Assembly: GCA_013115125.1 (NCBI GenBank) | Contig: JABANN010000288.1 | Location: forward strand, 1-42,525 | Length of the DNA: 42,525 nucleotides | Origin: Perkinsus olseni | Lineage: Eukaryota; Perkinsozoa; Perkinsida | Direction: 5' to 3' | Part shown: positions 11,537 through 21,538 of the stretch, one piece after another | Layout of the letters: each line of letters starts with the position of its first letter | Numbering within the stretch: the stretch's first letter is position 1 | The notes under the pieces: model-generated | The model's database searches: none | Told to the model about the DNA's origin: nothing | The model's input: the letters and a program-made list of their open reading frames with translations, nothing else | Made by a program: the position numbers and the translations under genes

Positions 11537-11652
11537 TATCAGTGGAGCAGAAACGTTTTCTCACAAAAGGCATATGAGACCAACTCAAACGCTCTCGGTA
11601 GCAGGGGCTGGCTCCTGGTCCTACTCCCTTAACCCAACGCGTTACTATAGGA

Positions 11653-14600
11653 TCATCGACAGCTGCGCCGAGCATCGAGTTGTATCGTTAACACTTGACC
11701 ATGCACCTTGGAGGCAGCCAGTCGGCATACACCCGGCTCGCCTTGCACCGGATACTCGACCTCCCAGACCATGATGGCACCCTCGCTAGTGCCAGCCACG
11801 AGCAGACAGCGTCCCTTCATGTCGGCCTCCTTGGGGCCTCTGATGGCCAGATCCCGTACTGGATGCTCATGGTAGGCGTAGCCCAGCACACGAGAAGCCC
11901 CAGTCGACATCTCAACGCCCCAAGCTACGACCTAATCAATTGAGTTGATAAAGATAATGATCACGCCACGTTATCAGGTGGACTCGTCGACCCGACTAAG
12001 CCTACCTGGCCATCATCCATCCCGGTGGTCACGACCAGACGGGAGTCATCTACCCGGCATAACGCCACACTCAATATTCTAGACTCCACTTCGACAGTGT
12101 TCAAGCTGCGTCCGGTGAAGTCCATAATTCTCAACTGCCGGTCCTTGCAAGAGACGATCACATGGCCGTCCTGCGAGAGGAGCCCTCGCAGTCTAGGCCA
12201 CGGCCTCGCCAGCTCACTCCGAGTATACGTAAAGTATGCGGCTGGTAGTGCGGTCTCGTCGGAGCACCAGACGTCTTCGATTGCCTCCCCGCCAGTACGG
12301 CCAAGCCCCTCAATTTCGATGCCGTGTACCCACCGAGCCAGCCTGACGGAGAGCCGACTCCGACGGAGAAAGACGATTCATGAAGATCTGTTGTTGCGAA
12401 GCACTCACCGCCTAGCTTTGGCGACATCTGCGAGAGGGTCTTCTTTCCCTCGAATGGTAGCATGGTGTTGATCTAAGTAGCAGGCGACGCTGACGAGGCC
12501 CCTAGGGCAGCTCATGCCACCTTGAAGAGCCTTTCTTGATTGTAACGCCAGATGGGGATGGTACCATCTAGAAGACGGCCCACAACGTAGTAGCGGCCCA
12601 TTGCTAGGATGTGCAAGGATGATGAGCCTGTTGAGCTAGAGCCAACTTCCCTGATAGTAGAATCGTTGGCAACTTGGAGTAATAACAGGGTCGAGCCGCT
12701 CGTGCCGGCGCAGATGAAAGTATCCCAAGCAGCTAGGCACGTGAACCATTGACTGGCAAGAGCACTTGGCATGGGGAAGACGCCTCTAAAGGCGGGCCCA
12801 GACACGTCGATTCTCTTGCCGTCACGACTCAGAGTGATGACAGCCATAGTCCCACCAGCAGACCATACTGCTGTTGCAGCAGCGTCCGGCCTGGGAGCAG
12901 CCTCCACAGCCTCACTGGCCAAGTCCATGATGTCGAGCGTTGGATGCTCTAGTGTACCAGTGTGGATAGCGGTAGAGGTTATTATAGCGACACTTCGTCT
13001 TGGGCCGTGAAATCTTGAGCTGTGATCCACCAGACGCCAGGCAGACCCCGACCAACAGCAGACCGAGCATGCAACTTGCCGAAGAGCACATTCATCACTC
13101 ATATGCTTAGACGCGCTGTCTCTTGGGCCGGTCCAGAGGCAGCCGACACGGTTACAGCTGACAGTGGCCTTGGGGCATACATGGGCATTATAGAAAGTAT
13201 TGTAGGGCCCTGTGGCAGAGCACAGAGGGCATGTTACTACACGAAGAGGGCAAACCGTGGATTCATGATGGGCAATCTTCAGGGGATTCCCTCGCCATCC
13301 ACACCCGGAGCTACAAACCGATCCATGCGTTCTGAGCCACCTTTCGACTAGATCATAGAGCTCGGTATGCCGATGGACTAACCTTGCCGCGTTGGCAGCA
13401 CCGACAGGATCTTGCTCGACCATGCACAACCTTACGTCGAGTTCAAGCGCGAGCTCTCGTAGCCTTGCTGTACGGCATTCGGTGACGAGCTCCCTTCTCA
13501 GGCGAATCAGATTGGACCACTCTGGCATGTCAGCAGAGGGCCAAAGATCCTCGAAAGGTGCCAGGCAGAGGAGCACCCCTGTGGTGGCTACTTCGTCACT
13601 GAGATCTCTAAGCTTTTCCAAGCCACCGTGCTGAACAAAGGCGGACATAAAGACCTTCCTCACATCTCTATCGAAGGTGCCGCAAGCCCCAATGGAGCTT
13701 CCCGCCCTTGCCCAGGGGACCGATGCTCGGCAGGTGCAGAGTAAGTCTGCTACGGAGGGCAAGCGGTCGGGGCTGATGCAAGCGCAGCAGTTAGCCAAGC
13801 ATGAAAGTAAAGTAGTCTCCGCATCAGCAACCCCGTTTGAGGATTGCAGTTGGGCTGTCAGCGCCTCCGCATTGCTTGATCGCGATAATACGGCTTCGAC
13901 CGCCCCGGGGACTTGCAGAAGCACAACTGGTGTCTTCTCTAGCATGTTCACTTGGTCGACACTCAGGTCCCGTGCTAGGTCACCCCAGATGTCCGGCTGG
14001 ACTCCAAAGAAAGCAGCACAGCAGAGGACAACCTCAGGATGGCGCTTTCCACTCGTCGTTGGTGATAGCAAGAGGCCAGCCAGCTCCTTCGGCATACTAT
14101 ATCCCGACGGAATCACCAAAACAACAATCACCTCCTCTTGTGGAGTGCTGCTAAGTGATAGCGGCAGAGTGGAGAGGGAGCAGAGGGAGATACAGAGGTG
14201 CTCCTGCGAGGATCTCAGCATCGATTGAAAATCTAAAACCGAGGTCAGCGACATAAGGTCCGCAGTTTCAAAGGCTATGATTAGGTGGAGGGCGTCAGGC
14301 CCCGGTGAGCTCGGCTCTGGTAGACAGTCAGCGATGGCCCGTACAGCCGAGGTCGGACCGTGTGGGTGTAGATAGGGGAGAATGGTAGAACGACTGTTGA
14401 GCTGTGAATCCAGGTCTCGGGGGAGGAGTCGGGCACTCCAGAGGATGATAAGGTCAGGTCGGCCAAACAAAGTACAAGCGATGGGATCTTCGGTCCACTG
14501 AGGGGCCACTCCAATGATAATGATGCACTTCGCCCTGCTGATCATGTTGCCCAAGTATGCTCGTCGCTCCGCAAGGTCCGCAGCACCGGGGCCCTCTTGA

Positions 14601-15578
14601 GCCGTCGCTTTGTCCTTTCTCTCGGCGATGTGAAGGAGGAGGCATTTCACAGGAGAAGTGTGGTACATATCACCGACGCTGTCATGAAGACTGCTGAGGG
14701 AACACATATCCTGAAGGGCACAACCAAAGGGACTATCTTTACCAGTCACCTACCCTACCCGATGAGTACTCACCCTATTATCCTTAGGCAGCCTCTGCCC
14801 CGTGCAGAATATCTCAACGCTGAAGCCCTTTAGCGGCGGCTGTAGGCATGCTAATAATGCTTGCTTGATCTCGTTGGCTACATCCCGGGCGTGCGAGGCC
14901 GTCTCCTTACTGGCCGACTGACGCTTGTCTGATGTTGCTATCAGTGTTGGTACGATTATTAGGACGTCAATCGGCTTCTCAAGGCCCCTCCCTACGCGCA
15001 GGGTTGATTGTGACGAAGATATTGCTAGCTTATCCCGCAACCGATGCTTTAAAGAAGCTGATGCCACCTTTGATGGGAGCGGGCCGCCGCTTTGGGAGAG
15101 AATATCTCTAAGCCTCAGTGCCGCTGCATCGACACATACACCGAAAATCGTCAAGACACAGCGAGTCTGTCTCCGCCGATCTCGCAGTGAACCATCTCGG
15201 ATAGTCGACGGTAGCTCCGGCAGAGTTGCCACGTCATGGAGAATCACAGCGATTCCCTTCAACAATAGGTCTTTGTGCCTGACAAGTATGCAAGTTGGTG
15301 ACCAGGCTGAGAAAGGGCCACCAAACTCACTCTGAGCGCCCGATCCAATTAGCCATAGACGAGGTCAAAAGCAGCATGGGCGACGGGGCTCCCTCGGGTA
15401 GTTCTGACTCTACGTCTGCTACGTTCACGATGACCACACTTGAAGAGCCAACTTCAGCAGTCGTCTCAGCTGCTTCGCGGACCGCCCTAGCTACACCCAG
15501 GTCGTAGGGCTCGTGACACAGACACAGGAGGGTGCACTCCTTCCTGCGAGACTGATCCTCGGATTGGTTCGCTGTCAT
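11653..15578 (-). CDS. TRAF-type zinc-finger and WD-propeller protein
   Basis: Minus-strand exons: 15331-15578, 14774-15278, 12521-14710, about 12409-12472 (possibly to 12505), 12006-12342 and 11653-11931. The product is about 1,200 residues. The first 700 or so are not recognised. A block near residues 715-820 has repeated Cys/His pairs (CSSGCGWRG…H…C, CPLCSATG…H…C, CNRVGCLWTG…H…C, CSVCCWSG…H) as in TRAF-type zinc fingers. The C-terminal third reads as WD-like blades: LLDGTIPIWRY, VIVSCKDRQLRIMDF, LLVAGTSEGAIMVWEVEY. TRAF fingers with a WD propeller suggest a signalling or ubiquitin-ligase scaffold, as in TRAF7, but I see no RING. At 12505-12521 the frame closes with TGA. The next clearly coding frame is offset and no phase-matching donor was found; see findings. 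Confidence 0.78.
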
Positions 15579-15716
15579 CTTGCAAGTCTACTCTGTTTCT
15601 AGAAGCGACTCCATCAGACTAGGCTAACACAAGGACATGTTGGGCTGTGAGGAATGTGCCTTATCATCATGCCGCATGCTGTGAGTCGACACTGGACGGA
15701 AGATAACTATTGGTAA

Positions 15717-16179
15717 CTAGCCCGATGAATCATCGACGGCCAAGGCGTCTTCCACTGGGAATGTGAAAGGTTAGTACTTGTATGAAGCTGGTAATGGACT
15801 AAAAGGGTGTGACTGATGACGGTAACAGGCACGGGCGTAGAGGTGAGTGAGGACGAGACCACGATGACATCAGTTGGCACACTTCGGATGTCTCGACAGA
15901 GCTGCCTGACAGAACGATACTCATGTGGGAAGACGTCCAAATCAACTTGGGTGACAGTAGGCAGCTCACTTGAAAGAGTGGGTGGTTGCGACTGATGCGG
16001 GAATCGGGTGGCGAGCCGTGCTGCCCGAGCAGCCCCTCATCGACTAGTCTTCTAAGGCACTCATGAACGGCTGTAATATGACCTACAGAAACAGTGACAG
16101 TGGCCCTCAGCCAGCCGAGGCAGGACCACCGCTCAATGTGAATATTGTCGCGGTATCTGTGTCGGACTGCTTCGTCCAT
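15717..16179 (-). CDS. Small unknown protein, three exons
   Basis: I do not recognise this protein. The model is an ATG at 16177-16179, a GTAGGT donor after …RATVTVS, a middle exon carrying VTQVDLDVFPHEYRSVRQL and DVIVVSSSLTSTPVP, then an intron with a good TACTAAC branch site, and a last exon ending EDALAVDDSSG and TAG at 15717. The joins are phases 0 and 1. The product is about 105 residues with an acidic tail and no membrane segment. The start ATG stands 77 bases beyond the end of the upstream KH gene on the same strand. A longer reading through the first intron is open for a while but shifts frame, so I prefer the spliced model. Confidence 0.45.
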
Positions 16180-16256
16180 TCCACCAGTGTAACGCTTAGA
16201 TCAAGGGCAAGCCCCACCTAAGCCGACAGCCTCGTCTACGCAGGCTACACCTAGTC

Positions 16257-17407
16257 CTACGAGGTTTCGATGACATGTCTCGGATAAGTCTTGCGGGAGC
16301 TCGACATGAACATCCACCTGACGCTACCACTACTACGATCCTCCCCGTACTGTACCATCCCCGCTACTGTTACTACTGGGACGTCCGAGAAAGTATCGAT
16401 CCTGCTCTCCGGGATCATGCTCAGCCACATAGACGATCTGAGATACAGGAGCCACTCCTCACTCCAGGCTACAGTGGGACGGCCCGAAACCGCAGCGTGG
16501 GACGCACCGTAAATGGTGGTCTTGCTGTGTTGCCGATACCACCTCCCTCACGCCCAGCAACACCTGCATCGTCGACCCGGTTACCTCCACAACACGGTCA
16601 ATGCCGGACGCATTGCGTGGAGATACCTGGCTGAGGATTGGGAATTCGGCGGATGTATGGTACGGGAGTATCACCGATATTCTAGACTGCGACCGCCTGC
16701 ACATCTCTCTATGAATAGCCCCACAAGGCCCGAGGATGCGAGGGACTGAAGTATCGGGGACCTACCAGAGAGCCGCACCATGGCGGCATCACAAGCGATG
16801 GATAGAGCGGACGAGCAGTCTGATGAGGAAGTAGCCGTAGGGAGGCTCTCGGTGTTGTACAACGTGAGGGGCAGGGGGACTGATGGTATCCATCCGACCA
16901 CCGAACTCGACTGAGATCCTGCTGAGGTCAGTAACAGGATGGCAGCCTTCTCCAGCGAAGCACTTTCGACATATCTACAGAGAATCAGCGATGCGCAGCG
17001 TCGAGAAGAGGGTTGAAGCAGTCCTCTTCCACCCTTCACTACCTCCTCTGCTGCTGCTAAGACAGATTCTAGCCCTCCCGATAGCGTTACTACTCTGTCC
17101 CCATCATATTTAGCACTGCTCAACTGCAGTATAATGCCATCAATACTGTGCGATATATGCTCACCCTACTTCTGACATCCTCAACCTAGTACGTGTCCTC
17201 ACCGCTAGCTCTCGGATCGTTCTGCCTCCACGGCCCAAGATCGACCCAACGGTTCCCGAACGGACCAGTATCTGACTCGATTGTGACACCATCCATCAGC
17301 AGCTATAGGACTACCCTCGCATATGCCATGCCATCTTGAGGCGTTCCTTGGCTCGTACCCCTTCGCAGCGATCTCTCGGAAGAAGCTCCTGACGACTGAC
17401 TACGCAT
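16257..17407 (-). CDS. KH-domain RNA-binding protein
   Basis: The start ATG is at 17405-17407. Exon 1 is 17315-17407 (a Ser/Arg-rich N-terminus), exon 2 is 17165-17271 and exon 3 begins at 17115. The first KH domain reads ARILVRSGTVGSILGRGG, then IRELAVRTRTRLRMSE, then DRVVTLSGGLESVLAAAEEV. The loop SILGRGG provides the GxxG. A second KH-like half (RISVILPYHTSAEFP… and DRVVEVTGSTMQVLLGVREV) follows around 16530-16690. A third (SSMWLSMIPESRIDTFSDV) is in the last exon, which ends at TAG 16257. This layout resembles PCBP/hnRNP K proteins, which bind C-rich RNA. Between the first and second KH the frame changes near 16690 and the GxxG of the second repeat is not visible. That part of the exon structure is unresolved. 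Confidence 0.7.
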
Positions 17408-17785
17408 GATAACAGCAAACTTTCTTTTATCTTCGTTTTTCGGTTCCCTGTTGAGGACTTAACAACACAACTCTGTGCCACGCCGAAGGTTATGATGTGG
17501 TAATGAGAGTGATAATATTCAACTGATTGTTATATCCGCTCGGATACTACCGGATGCAGATAATAGATTGATACGTGACGACACAGCGTGTATCGGCAAC
17601 AGCAGCAGCAGAAGAGTTGGGGGGGGCTCAATAATACACTGTAGTGATGGTGAGAGGCCTCTCTCACTACTGAATCACTGAGGCTTACAGATCCTTCTGA
17701 GGACCAGTGGACATACAAAAACAACAATAAATCGTAGTGAGGGGAAAACAACGATGGCCGCCGCCGCTTTCCAAACCGCCGCCGC
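17408..17785. other. Intergenic
   Basis: Lies between the start of the KH gene and the end of the next minus-strand gene. It contains an 8-base G run near 17621-17628. I see no gene here. Confidence 0.6.
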
Positions 17786-18498
17786 TCAGTTGTCCAACAA
17801 ACAGCATAGTGTGCAACAAGCGCAGGCACCTAAAGAGGCGGATATATTTCGTCTTTAGGTTCTTCGCTGTATAGAACTCACCCAGTAAAAATGCGCAGCA
17901 CGTGTCATCAGAGCTGTTGTTCTTCCCATGATTAGGGGAATGTGTGGTATAGATAACTTGCTGAGGAGGGGCGTTATATGGCTGAGCATACGGTGGAGGC
18001 TGGGAGCCAGGATTATAACTGCCATAAGGGTTGCCATCCGCATACGGTATGTTGCTGGGAGGCTGACTATACCTGAGGTCCACAATGCTGTTCACGATAG
18101 CAGTAGTAATAATAACCTTACGCTGGGGCTCCTCCCGCATTCCCTGGCGTTTGTACCTGAAAGGCTTTGCTCCCGCTGTGAAATTACATCGGCCCGATCA
18201 TGTCATTGGAGCGCCCCTCCGCCACAAGTGCACTGTAGGATTCCTTCACCCAATAGAGGATGTATTCCCACGCCGTCCGCACGAGATCGCTCCACCACGA
18301 AAATCCAAGATAATGAGAATGCTACTGTAGGCAGGTAACCGCAATAGTGGTGATCATCGAACCTACCTGGAATGTTTGGCCAGGGTATACACCCTGTGGG
18401 ACCTGGACTTGAAGGGGGGAGCCGGTGGCTGGATCAACAACTTGAATGGTGCTGCCTGGTGAGGCCCCAGCGGGCACTTGGACCGTGATTAAAGCCAT
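17786..18498 (-). CDS. VxVP-motif / CYSTM-tail small protein, member 1
   Basis: Four exons: 18367-18498, 18122-18156, 17882-18072 and 17786-17829. They sum to 402 bases, 133 residues. The N-terminal half has two related units, VQVPAGASPGSTIQVV and VQVPQGVYPGQTFQV. A Pro/Tyr/Asn-rich middle follows (PGSQPPPYAQPYNAPPQQ). The end is a cysteine cluster, CCAFLLGACACCTLCCLLDN. The tail resembles CYSTM modules, which associate with membranes and are linked to stress tolerance in plants and fungi. VxVP/PG motifs of this type occur in small protist proteins of unknown function, as far as I recall. Two further members lie at 26215-26629 and 26927-27561 on the opposite strand. Likely location is a membrane surface. 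Function is unknown. Confidence 0.75.
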
Positions 18499-18859
18499 GG
18501 GAAGCACTAATGAGGGTACTACTGAGTAAACTGCGATAGGAGGGAGAACGTAACTCTCACGATATCAGCATCGCAGCGGATGCGCAGGGCTGCTGTCTGG
18601 TCCAAAATTATCGAAGATAGTCCTAGGTTCACCAACCCTCGTGATACTGATCGACAAAAAACAGGCATTGTAATCATAAAGGGAATCCATTGAGATTTCT
18701 TTGATGCTCTTCCATCACCATGGAATCTCCATTGAGCCCGCCATACAATCATCAATCTCATTCTTTATAGACGTTGGCAATCTTACGTACATCAGCAATA
18801 GCAGCAGTTATAATAGCAGCAATAACATATGATATTTACGTTAATATAGTCCAAAAACT
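18499..18859. other. Intergenic
   Basis: Lies between the start of member 1 and the end of the RING gene, both minus strand. AT-rich with CAGCAG-like patches near 18793-18826. No gene seen. Confidence 0.6.
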
Positions 18860-19465
18860 TCATCCATAGGAGGGGACCGCATCTAAGGCTACCGAGTCGC
18901 CGTCTACACAGGACTCTCCTTGTTGCCGCCTGTCACTCCACTCTGGAGACTCGCTACCACCACCGGCATCGGTGTTGTCTTCATAATCATAATCATCATC
19001 ATAATCTTTCCATTTACCAAAGAAGTGCCATCTTCGATCGAGACTGCTGTCTGTGTACCACCAATTGCCACCTTCCTCGAACCACTTGTACTCCATAGCT
19101 CTGTTCTCGTCATAAGTATCGCTTCTAGGGCTCTCTGGGGTGGCTGCCGTATCATCACCACAGCCACTTTCCGTGCCACTCCCCTTGGGTAGGGAATGGA
19201 GGAGAACTTTGTTCAGCATAATCTCACCAAGTCTATGTGGTTGACGACAGAAGGGGCACATTATCCTTCCAACACCTCGGGCCTGGCCAAGCTCCTCTAT
19301 GCAGGTTGCACACAGGTTATGGCCACAGACGGACAGTAACTGTGAATGGGCGTGTGCGAAATAGATAGACGCCCGAAAGCTTACTTGAGGAGCGTGATCA
19401 GCTCTATCAAAGGCAGCCGAGCAATACTCGCATATGAGATCACTATCGTGGAAGGACTCAGCCAT
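18860..19465 (-). CDS. RING-finger protein, putative E3 ubiquitin ligase
   Basis: Two exons, 19385-19465 and 18860-19339, give 186 residues. The 45-base intron between them has a multiple-of-three length and no stop, so it reads through as an open frame. It is removed here because it has clean splice sites and interrupts the RING. The RING reads CEYC…CGHNLCATCIEEL…CPFCR, with the usual ligand spacing. The C-terminal half is very acidic (KWKDYDDDYDYEDNTD) and has aromatic patches (EGGNWWYTD). There is no membrane segment. RING proteins recruit E2 enzymes; the substrate cannot be told from sequence. Confidence 0.85.
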   Translation of the reverse strand: MAESFHDSDLICEYCSAAFDRADHAPQVSFRASIYFAHAHSQLLSVCGHNLCATCIEELGQARGVGRIMCPFCRQPHRLGEIMLNKVLLHSLPKGSGTESGCGDDTAATPESPRSDTYDENRAMEYKWFEEGGNWWYTDSSLDRRWHFFGKWKDYDDDYDYEDNTDAGGGSESPEWSDRRQQGESCVDGDSVALDAVPSYG

Positions 19466-20331
19466 TCAAGGACGATCTTATTTGAGACAACCTCGCTGAG
19501 GAACTCTATCCTGGCCCCGTTCAATGATCTTAGAGAGTACTAAGACGTCTTAGTTAATCTCAATTTGGAACCACGCAGTACCGGCTGCCGCCATAGCATC
19601 CGGCCAACGAAACTACCGCTTCCCTCAAATACCAGTAGTTTGATTGACCATCCGTAAAACCCGGCGCCTCGAAAGGATCAGAATGATCATCAATGTTGTG
19701 GCATGTATCATTATACAACCCTACAGAAGTGCGCGACGCAGCTAACTCAGATATAAGGGGGGCCGAAAGACATTTCGGCAAAATGCGTCACATGGGCGGA
19801 GAAGTTGAAAATTACGGAAAAATAGCTGTCCCCGGACTTGAACCTGGGGTCTCTGTGACTGGAGAGTTTGAACGGGGTGTCTATCTTGAAAGAAAACGGA
19901 TAAAGTGATACAAGTGTATAACAGGAGGGGAAAAGATTAAGTCACCCCATAACTGGCAGTTCCAACCTGAATGCCGACCATTTGCAGGACACTGTTCACC
20001 AGCTGTGTCAGTGAGTGTGTATTTCAATTGAACGCGTCTCCTTCGTCCGTAGTGCTGTCAGTCTCAGACAGAACAGGGGAGAGCCTTTATGCTCATCACC
20101 ACACGTCGCGTGGCATCGACATAATTGCATGCATCCTCGTCGTCGTCAAACACGCGCAAGAACAAGTACAGTTATTGAACCCTGTAGAGATAGAGCAGAG
20201 CGAAAAGTATCTCCCCACCATGAGTTCTGCTATTCAAGTCAAATGTGGAAGGCTTCGCCACGATGACCAGCCCCCTCGCCATGGGAGAAAACCCAACGTA
20301 AAATCTCTGGCGAGATTGAGTGAGACGATCA
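19466..20331. other. Gene-poor stretch with a tRNA-like fragment
   Basis: An 866-base gap between two minus-strand genes. A tRNA 3'-half-like segment lies at about 19823-19875. A minus-strand open frame at 19560-19781 has no motif and unconvincing composition. Nothing else is supported. Confidence 0.5.
19823..19875 (-). other. tRNA 3'-half-like fragment (B box and T run)
   Basis: On the minus strand a CTCT…AGAG stem encloses a loop containing GTC. It is followed by a perfect B-box word, GGTTCAAGTCC, flanked by CCCC/GGGG, and then a T run (TTTTT) 3' of it. There is no matching 5' acceptor strand or D arm at the expected distance, and the base before GTC is A rather than T. It is best read as a tRNA relic, not a working gene. 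Confidence 0.25.
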
Positions 20332-21317
20332 TCAATTGGAAAGGATTTTGTCTATCATAAACTGTGGTTGCTGAGACAGCGATGAGCTGCAGATTTGCCG
20401 AGGAACAGTCTCAGGCTGTTTTGAAATGGCGTACACAGCGCAGGGCAACACATCGTATAAAAAGTGTCGTTCAGGGGTGATCCACGGGTCCATGTAGTTG
20501 AAACTGCCCAACCTCGATTGGTTACTAACCTGACGATAATGGCAAGGAACAGTGAAAGTACCGATTCGTTGACCCACCTCTATGGCGCCCGAGTCCAACA
20601 TTGCATTGGTATCTACTTCGATCTCTGCAGAAGAGCAATCTGGATTCAAACTGGTCATCTTATACAACTCGTAAGGGTTATGGAACAGACTAGTGCGAAC
20701 CTACAGAGACATGATTGGGTGCTGGAACCACCCGAGCAAACGGCGGGAGGGGCAGGGCGGAGAAGGGGTCTTACAGCTTCCCAAAGGCTTACTGGTTCCA
20801 GTTCCCAGAGCCTGCACCCATCCTCAGGGTCTACATACAAGGATTGACGGAAGAATCCACGACCTGCGTCGGTCTCGGAAACCGGTAGAAGGTAGTGACC
20901 GGCAGGACACTGAAAAGCAGGTGAGTGATGAACTACTATCATCTGTGAAGGTAAGTACGGTTAACTTACTTCATTGAAAACATTCCTAGCCTTATGCTGC
21001 TGTAAGGATGCTATGGCATATTCCGAAGGGTATACACGATTCATCTCTAGTTCAGTTCTCTTGCTCATACGGCAAGTAGGTCTGGTCACATCCGGGCACA
21101 ACTGCCGTGCTTCATTCACCACCTTCCTGACGTCCTCGGTATTGAAGGAACGTGAGCTGACATGAAACGCTGCCACTCCGTAAAGGAACACACTCAGGAT
21201 CGGCACTAGGGCGAAGGTGAGCCAGAATCGTAGTGCGCAGTATCTGCGCAATTTGCGAGAAGAGTTCTTGCTGGCAGACGATGATGACGATGATCGGTCT
21301 TGGTTTTGACTCGACAT
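20332..21317 (-). CDS. Unknown single-pass membrane protein
   Basis: Three exons: 20970-21317, 20775-20909 and 20332-20700. They sum to 852 bases, 283 residues. A Ser-rich, basic N-terminus (about 25 residues) precedes one hydrophobic helix, FWLTFALVPILSVFLYGVAAF. This order (basic side first, no cleavable signal) suggests a type II protein with most of the chain outside or in the lumen. The remainder has scattered cysteines (LCPDVTRPTC, CPAGHYLLPV) and motifs such as YVDPEDGCRLWELEPVSLWEA that I cannot assign to a family. It lies 221 bases downstream of the WS/DGAT pair on the same strand. That spacing does not by itself imply shared function. Confidence 0.65.
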
Positions 21318-21538
21318 GAAATGACGACGAGATTAACGAAAACTGCGAGGGGTAGCGGTAGTAGGAACACTGACCAACACAAGACGAGCGGGATCGGGTG
21401 GAAATAGCTAGTGTGATTGTGTACGGATAAAACAACAACAAACGAGACAAATCAGTAAAAACCGCAGAACAAGAAGTACCACATCTGCTGGGTTGTTGAA
21501 GGGATTCTAGATATGTGTCAAACACCTGGGCCCCTTTC

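Noticed and set aside
11211-11774. Plus-strand 187-codon open frame
   Set aside because: It overlaps exon 1 of tRNase Z and the last exon of the TRAF/WD gene on the other strand, both strongly supported.
19560-19781. Minus-strand 73-codon open frame in the gap after the RING gene
   Set aside because: No motif, no paralogue, no splice partners; composition is unconvincing.
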